From Spongilla lacustris (Eukaryota; Porifera; Demospongiae; Spongillida; Spongillidae): a stretch of 64,000 nucleotides of DNA. Positions 58,448 to 64,000 of the stretch are shown here, in pieces; the stretch's first letter is position 1, and each line of letters starts with the position of its first letter. Under the pieces are notes generated by a model. That model saw only the letters and a list, made by a program, of their open reading frames with translations. It did no database searches and had not been told where the DNA came from. The position numbers were made by a program, and so were the translations under genes. Where the stretch lies: positions 474,502 through 538,501 of the forward strand of contig OX442435.1 in NCBI GenBank assembly GCA_949361645.1, in the 5' to 3' direction.

Positions 58448-58816
58448 TCATTTGGGGCACTGTAGGCTCTCAGTATCAGTGCCCCACCACTGGATTCTTA
58501 CTAATGCCATGGCAGGGACTCCAGAGGACATATAATATTGGAAAGGTATTTGGTCAGAGTATAAAATGATGTACCTACCCAAGAAATAACAGCTAATTGC
58601 CATACCCTCTTTCGCTACCTTTGAATATTTCACCAGGCAATTTAAAGCATTTTTTCTTACAGACTTATGACAATGACCTCCTTGTGTGCTGTGGCTTTTC
58701 TCTATGGCAGCCTGATGTACCTTGACCTCCTTGAATGGGAATGCCAGGGCCTCCGGCCACCCCTGATGGTGGGCACTTTGGTATGGCACCCCTGGTGTGG
58801 TGTGAGTATCACCCAC
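58448..58816 (-). pseudogene. Ty3/gypsy-type RNase H remnant
   Basis: Minus reading contains KYSKVAKEGMAIS followed by YFLGRYIILYSDQIPFQYY and then PAMALVRIQWW. This parallels the (Y)S..EKE.LAI......YLLG..F...TDH..L..L......N.R..RW core of LTR-retroelement RNase H. The Asp of TDH is kept as SDQ. The rest of the domain is decayed. With the integrase tail (55880-56130) and LTR-like repeats on both sides (54997-55780 and 59035-59465), this suggests one dead element on minus across about 55-59.5 kb. Confidence 0.5.
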
Positions 58817-59034
58817 TGATGAATGCGTCAGCCCAATGACTTCACACGAGCTTTGCCTATCAGAATGACTGGTTAGCTGCGTGGAAAAATAGCGCTTGGA
58901 CCATTATCTGCACCAGTATTGACGCTGCGGGACATGTGCGCCTGTGTTGTAGCTGCAACTGAGAAGTAGGTCATAGATATTAGAATATCTATGAGTATAG
59001 GTTAAGAAGTATCAGCATCATGAACGTAGTGATA

Positions 59035-59465
59035 ACGTTCAATGCTAGGGACGAGCAGCTTGATGTTGATCCCGCTTCTACTAGTGTACCCACGGTCACT
59101 ACCTCTGGGGCCTCTGCCCCCTCCTTTACCACGGTTTTACAGCGTAGGGCCCGACGGCCCGTATAGCTAGCTACCCAACCTCTACCTTGTCCTCACACTT
59201 ACCGACAGCAGGTCGCCGTGTGTTTACTCTAGTACCCAGCCAAACGGTACTCCAATTGACGCTCCTCCCACTTCAATTGACCTCAGCTCAGCTAGTGATC
59301 GGCTGATCGCAATTCTACCAACCAGCCTCTTCGTATGTCAGCGCAAGCTTTACACTCTTCTCGAGGGTCGCATAAACTTCCATCTCGCCACTGCTTACTC
59401 GTACGTTTGTTGGTAGATCGGTGAGACTGTGTTCACCCCGGTTATTTCTGACCTTTTCATCACGT
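59035..59465 (-). mobile_element. LTR-like repeat, copy 4 (truncated)
   Basis: It begins GTTCAATGCTAGGGACGAGC and keeps the order of family landmarks to GTTTGTTGGTAGATCGGTGA and TTTCATCACGTAA, then diverges before the TATA/AATAAA half. Confidence 0.65.
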
Positions 59466-59559
59466 AACAGGGACACTAACGGTATCCTCGCCGTTCCTGC
59501 GCATCATCTTTGTTCTCCTAAAAACATTCGCCTAAACCCTGCTCACCCTAATGCATGAT

Positions 59560-60205
59560 CAGTGGAATATCAAGAATGAGGTCATATGAAAGAAATGGTA
59601 CCAGGAGATGGTAAGGCAGTGTGCTTCAAATAGGATACCACTGTAATATGCTCTCCACACACACCTTGATGCATTCTATGTACAGAAGACAGTCGGACAT
59701 CATCACTGCAAAGCTCCATCGCACTACACATGATGTAACTCCTCCTGACCACAAGCACTGCTGCTTTGAGGAAGGTATGTTATATCAAGTGTGTATGTGT
59801 GTCTGCCAGATGTGAGCTGTTCTTGGCCGATGTTATCAGGTGGAGATGGAGCAGAGGAAAGGGAACACTATTCCAACAGGATGAGGGTTGGACCACTCTG
59901 AAAAGGTCAGTTTATGTGTTTGTTTTTGTATGCCATGATGCACGGATATGCTTAGTACAGGTGTGATGTTGTGAAAGCTATCCCCTCCTGCCCTCCTGCC
60001 TCATCTTCTTTTCTCCCCCTCTCCTCACCTTCTCTTCTGCCTTCCCCTCCTCTCTCCTCTCCCACTTATTATCTCTTCCCCTCCTTCATTTCCTTCTCCA
60101 CCTACTTGCCCGAACACAGCTGGATACAAAGGATACTGTTTGATGGTAGACTGTACTCAGTGGTGGTCCTTTTTGTGGGGCCACATCCTACAGCCAAGAG
60201 ATGAA
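59560..60205 (+). pseudogene. Exon-like fragments of unknown gene
   Basis: Stretches with splice-like borders are 59690-59775 (RQSDIITAKLHRTTHDV..., donor GAAG|GTATGT), 59812-59908 (acceptor CTGCCAG, CELFLADVIRWRWSRGKGTL...) and 60119-60204 (acceptor CACAG, WIQRILFDGRLYSVVVLFVG, stop TGA). Phases were not shown to join and no family is recognised. The first part overlaps a duplicated remnant (57510-57590), so the set may be broken. Confidence 0.3.
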
Positions 60206-60234
60206 GGCTTTGAATCCAGGTGCTTGCATATGAC

Positions 60235-61115
60235 ATGTGCAGCCGGGTGTGTGTGTGTGCTATGCTTACATGGAGGTTGATGTTTTTGGTTGCTGGTGGC
60301 ACAGCAGTATAATGACATGCATGTTAGGTGGGAAAATGGCATTGTTGATATAATGATGCTCTGCTTGGACCCTTAGTATAAGGACATTTGTAGTCTGAGC
60401 ATAATACATGTACATGTGTGTTGTTCCTTCACTACTAATACCTTCCCTCCTCCCCCCCTTTTTTAAGGGGTCCCTTCACCTTGCAGAATAACTTGGCCGG
60501 GAGGCATTGGGGTCTCTCTCATACCCCAAAAAATGCCACAACAATAGGTGGATTACATCACCACTACGTTCGGTATCACTTCGACTAGGGTTTTCTTATG
60601 CCAATGGTTGTACTTGGGTTCATTGGCCACCCCCTACATGTACTTAATATTTCTACAAGCTTTGCATAAGATACCTATCTGCTTATCATAACTATGGCAA
60701 CCCTGTTAGCTTTTGTAGACTTGGAATCAGGCTACATGGTGATGTGTGTGTGACTTGAGTGGCTCCTGCCCTTCTGTGCCCAGCTTCGGGGGGACTCTTT
60801 GTAAGGCTACATGCAACACACACAGTACTCTACATTACACACGCGTAATTGTACTGTACAACATACACACATGCATAGCACGAGTCACCTTTCTGTCATG
60901 CACACTGTGTGTGTGCGTACTGTAAATGTTGTCACATACTACCATGTGTGGGACAAACGTGTGTGCATTTATGTGTTGTGTGTGTAAGGACCTGATGTAT
61001 GTGGTGTATGTATGTTATGCACCTAGGCATCCTACCGTTGTCAATTCATCAAGACCCTGGCCTAACTCGTAGACATACATGTTAGGGAGGTGACCATCAT
61101 AAAGTGGGAGGAGAC
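60235..61115. repeat. Direct segmental duplication, copy 1 (upstream of CD225 gene)
   Basis: Matches 63255-64000 in order: GTGTGTGCTATGCTTACATG, GTGGCACAGCAGTATAATGA, CACTACTAATACCTTCCCTC, CCTTCACCTTGCAGAATAAC, CAACAATAGGTGGATTACAT, GACTTGGAATCAGGCTACAT, CATGCATAGCACGAGTCACC, CATCCTACCGTTGTCAATTC, TGTTAGGGAGGTGACCATCA. Copy 2 has internal deletions; orientation is the same. Confidence 0.92.
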
Positions 61116-61336
61116 AGCCTGTGCCACAACCACTGTGAGGTGAGAACTACAAGAGTGTTGTTTTTGTTTTTTTTTAAGGCGTAGATAACGCTTTACCGAT
61201 TGCGACACACGCAAAAACACACCTCTATCCGCATACCAACACCAATACGCACACTATCATTCGATCGCATGTCAAATGTATACTAGTATGCCCCATATGA
61301 TATGACGTACTTAACACGCCCACCGCAAAACGTCCA

Positions 61337-61910
61337 ATGTCCTGTAACCGCACTCCGTCTAGCGGCAGCCAGCCTCCTGCTTATGATGCCGCCGTGGACC
61401 AAACCTCCCAGCCGTACGCTCAACAGCCAATCCTGATGGTAAGACTAAATGAACTTACCTGGCTATGGGATCGACAATAACTGGTACTCGTTCAAACAGG
61501 CCCAGGCCCCGCCCATCTTTACGCCTCCCGTACTCGGTATGCAGCACCCAAGCTACGACGGGCCAGCCGACTTCTTAGTCTTGGTACTGGTAACCACCAT
61601 CGTGTGCGGTGTTCTCAACCTGACGTCGTTGATCTTTGGAACGATTGCGTTGGTCATGGTGGTAGCGGTACGTATACGTACATGTGTTTACACCAGGCAT
61701 GTTTCGATAGGTGTGTACCCTACAACCCCTCTGTCATGTACTCAGGCTCGGAACAGAAAGGGAGCTTATGACTACCGGAGCGCTCAGCAGTACTCCGTGG
61801 CAGCTATTGCCCTGTCCTTCTGCAACATCATTTGGACATTGGCCTGGGCCACCGCCATTATCGGTTCGGTGGTGAGTTTCGCTCGGAGGCGCTACTTGTA
61901 CTACTACTAG
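61337..61910 (+). CDS. CD225/dispanin family transmembrane protein (IFITM-like), three exons
   Basis: Exons are 61337-61438, 61500-61667 and 61746-61910, all in phase 0, with introns of 61 and 78 bp (ATG|GTAAGA...AAACAG; GCG|GTACGT...CTCAG). The protein is 144 aa. The N-terminal part is Pro/Gln-rich (GSQPPAYDAAVD, YAQQPILM) and contains PPAY, a PPxY motif of the type that binds WW domains of NEDD4-type ligases. Residues about 54-90 form the first membrane segment (PADFLVLVLVTTIVCGVLNL...), followed by the loop ARNRKGAYDYRSAQQYSVAA, which matches the conserved G(A/S)..YS..A of CD225 proteins. A second membrane helix (IALSFCNIIWTLAWATAIIG) follows, then a short Arg/Tyr tail ending YYY. Known relatives (IFITMs, PRRTs, dispanins) shape membranes, traffic vesicles or restrict virus entry; which applies here is unknown. 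A single frame reading through intron 1 from an ATG at 61449 is possible but would lose the Pro-rich start. Confidence 0.85.
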
Positions 61911-61965
61911 TGTGTTGGTGAGACAGCCGTTCTTCATACACACGTTTTTCATATTCATTTCTCAC

Positions 61966-62122
61966 CCGTTCATGCTGATGCAGCCTTCAAGAAAAAAAAT
62001 ATAAACACATTGCTGAATATTTGTGGTAAAATTCCTATGTATAACCGTTCATGCTGATGCAGCCTTCAAGAACAAATATATAAACACATTGCTGAATATT
62101 TGTGGTAAAATTCCTATCTATA
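61966..62122. repeat. 79-bp tandem duplication in the CD225 3' region
   Basis: Two copies beginning CCGTTCATGCTGATGCAGCC (61966 and 62045) and ending TTTGTGGTAAAATTCCTATN. Confidence 0.93.
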
Positions 62123-62157
62123 AACAATAACCCCTCCCCCACTACTGGCGTCAGGTA

Positions 62158-62168
62158 AATAAATAAAC
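62158..62168 (+). terminator. Candidate polyadenylation signal for the CD225 gene
   Basis: GTAAATAAATAAACATTTT has two overlapping AATAAA hexamers about 250 bp after the stop codon. They lie past the 79-bp duplication, so the 3' UTR would be about 270 bp. Confidence 0.45.
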
Positions 62169-62427
62169 ATTTTAATAATGAAATTTCAGCTGGTGAATTC
62201 AGGTTTCTAGCAAAAATGTCATGCTTTTGATTCAATGGTTCCGAAAGGCATCCCACACGAAAGTTCCATACACAAAGGAAGCTGATTCACAAATATTTGA
62301 AAACAGAGTAACTAAAACCATGTGGTGCTGTATGATGTGTTGGGGGAGTCATCGAGGTGATATAATAATTGAGTGGTGGTGAAGGTGAACACATATGAGG
62401 ATAAGTGGTGAATATTCACCCCTCCTC

Positions 62428-63118
62428 CTTCCTCCCTTCTCAATAGTCAGAACTCAACCAGGAATGAAGATATAAGGGTTTGGAGTAGGGGAACAGTGCC
62501 TCTAGGGGTTTGGAGCAGGGGATTGATGAGGGGTTGGTGTTCTCTGGGTAGTTGCTAGAATTTACTATTTTTACCTGGATGTATGTTGCAAAACAAGTGG
62601 CACTAGTACTGCGGCTGTGTAATGTCTTGCCTCAGTATGGTCCTCAGGAACATGAAACTAATTAAGGCCAACTCAAAGGCTAGCTATGTTGAGTAGAAGT
62701 GCATTGCAGATTTAGAAGTGTGGTGTAGTTTGTTGTGTATTTTATGTTAGTAACATGTTCATTTATTCAATATCCTCCCTTCTCAATAGTCAGAACTCAA
62801 CCAGGAATGAAGATATAAGGGTTTGGAGTAGGGGAACAGTGCCTCTAGGGGTTTGGAGCAGGGGATTGATGAGGGGTTGGTGTTCTCTGGGTAGTTGCTA
62901 GAATTTACTATTTTTACCTGGATGTATGTTGCAAAACAAGTGGCACTAGTACTGCGGCTGTGTAATGTCTTGCCTCAGTATGGTCCTCAGGAACATGAAA
63001 CTAATTAAGGCCAACTCAAAGGCTAGCTATGTTGAGTAGAAGTGCATTGCAGATTTAGAAGTGTGGTGTAGTTTGTTGTGTATTTTATGTTAGTAACATG
63101 TTCATTTATTCAATATCC
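62428..63118. repeat. Tandem duplication of about 347 bp, nearly identical
   Basis: CTCCCTTCTCAATAGTCAGA to ACATGTTCATTTATTCAATA occurs at about 62430-62771 and 62777-63118 with no difference that I could see, so it is recent (or an assembly duplicate). Confidence 0.95.
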
Positions 63119-63134
63119 GCATCAAGTTAAATAA

Positions 63135-63252
63135 AATTCCATCAAATGTTCTACTAGCCTTCCATCAAATGTTCTACTAGCCTTCCATCAAATGTTCTAC
63201 TAGCCATCCATCAAATGTTCTACTAGCCTCCCATCAAATATTCTACTAGCAG
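63135..63252. repeat. 23-bp tandem repeat, 5 copies
   Basis: CCATCAAATGTTCTACTAGC plus CTT/CAT/CTC, five copies, directly before the second copy of the segmental duplication. Confidence 0.93.
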
Positions 63253-64000
63253 CAGGGTGTGTGTGTGCTATGCTTACATGTAGGTTGATCCTTTTGGTTT
63301 GCTGGTGGCACAGCAGTATAATGACATGCTTGTTAGGTGGGAAAATGGCATTGTAGTCTGAGCATAATACATGTACATGTGTGTTGTTCCTTCACTACTA
63401 ATACCTTCCCTCCTCCCCCCCTTTTTTTAGGGATCCCTTCACCTTGCAGAATAACTTGGCCGAGACTGTCTCATACCCAGACCCAAAAAAATGCCACAAC
63501 AATAGGTGGATTACATCATCACTATGTTCGGTATCACTTCAACGACTAGGGTTTTCTTGTGCCAATGGTTGTACTTGAGTTCATTGCCCCCCCCCCCCCC
63601 CCCCTTACATGTTCTTTAAATCAGTTTATACTTTTGTAACTATGGCAACCCTGTTTAGCTTTTGTAGACTTGGAATCAGGCTACATGGTGATGTGTGACT
63701 TGAGTGGCTCCTGCCCTTCCGTGCCCAGCTGCAGGGGACTGTTTGTAAGGCTACATGCAACACACACAGTACTCTACAGTACACACAGTACACACACGTA
63801 ATTGTACTGTGCAACATACACACATGCATAGCACGAGTCACCTTTCTGTCATGCACACTGTGTGCATATGTGCTTATGTGTTGTGTGTGTCCTTAAAGGA
63901 CCTGATTTATGTATGTTATGCACCTAGGCATCCTACCGTTGTCAATTCATCAATACCCTAGCTCGTAGACATATACATGTTAGGGAGGTGACCATCATAA
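63253..64000. repeat. Direct segmental duplication, copy 2 (runs off window end)
   Basis: Same order as 60235-61115, with deletions and a poly-C run (63588-63604). The match is still running at the last base of the window. Confidence 0.92.

Noticed and set aside
1..64000. tRNA or rRNA genes
   Set aside because: No stretch was found with paired A/B-box tRNA motifs or rRNA core sequences by eye; a covariance-model scan would be decisive.

Overview
The window looks like nuclear DNA from an invertebrate metazoan. A demosponge is my best guess, but the sequence does not prove it. Evidence for a eukaryote is spliced genes with GT-AG introns (two of only 61 and 78 bp), a CD225/dispanin gene, Tigger, hAT and Ty3/gypsy-type transposable elements, long satellites and microsatellites, and no bacterial-type gene packing. 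There is one 200-base assembly gap (3478-3677).

Layout. 0-8.6 kb: stacked minisatellites, a possible coiled-coil exon (1425-1560), and three decayed copies of one retroelement-like protein tail (about 5.4, 7.2 and 8.2 kb). 10.2-18.6 kb: a five-exon host gene reconstructed here, with a short Cys/His N-terminal part and a long disordered C-terminal part made of two in-frame minisatellites. Its fourth intron holds a 380-bp ATGT array and a 2.3-kb satellite. 18.6-23 kb: more minisatellites and a palindromic MITE. 23.07-26.36 kb: a nest of transposons, in which a 3.3-kb long-TIR element contains a 1.3-kb hAT with a perfect 8-bp target duplication, which contains a further element. 27.6-34 kb: a satellite of about 5.4 kb with higher-order structure, bracketed by an inverted repeat. 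34-38.3 kb: AT-rich and apparently gene-free. 38-51 kb: local duplications of exon-like blocks, a 116-bp tandem repeat, a palindromic MITE and an antisense Ty3/gypsy integrase remnant. 50.6-59.5 kb: several copies of an LTR-like repeat. One copy is split by a 2.94-kb Tigger element whose five-exon transposase reads through intact. 60-64 kb: a three-exon CD225/dispanin gene flanked by directly repeated 0.75-0.9 kb duplications.

The clear functional genes are the 144-aa CD225/dispanin protein (61337-61910), the five-exon gene at 10185-18602, and the apparently intact Tigger transposase (52219-54601, minus). The rest is mostly a record of repeated transposition and local duplication. No pathway or operon-like cooperation between genes can be inferred.
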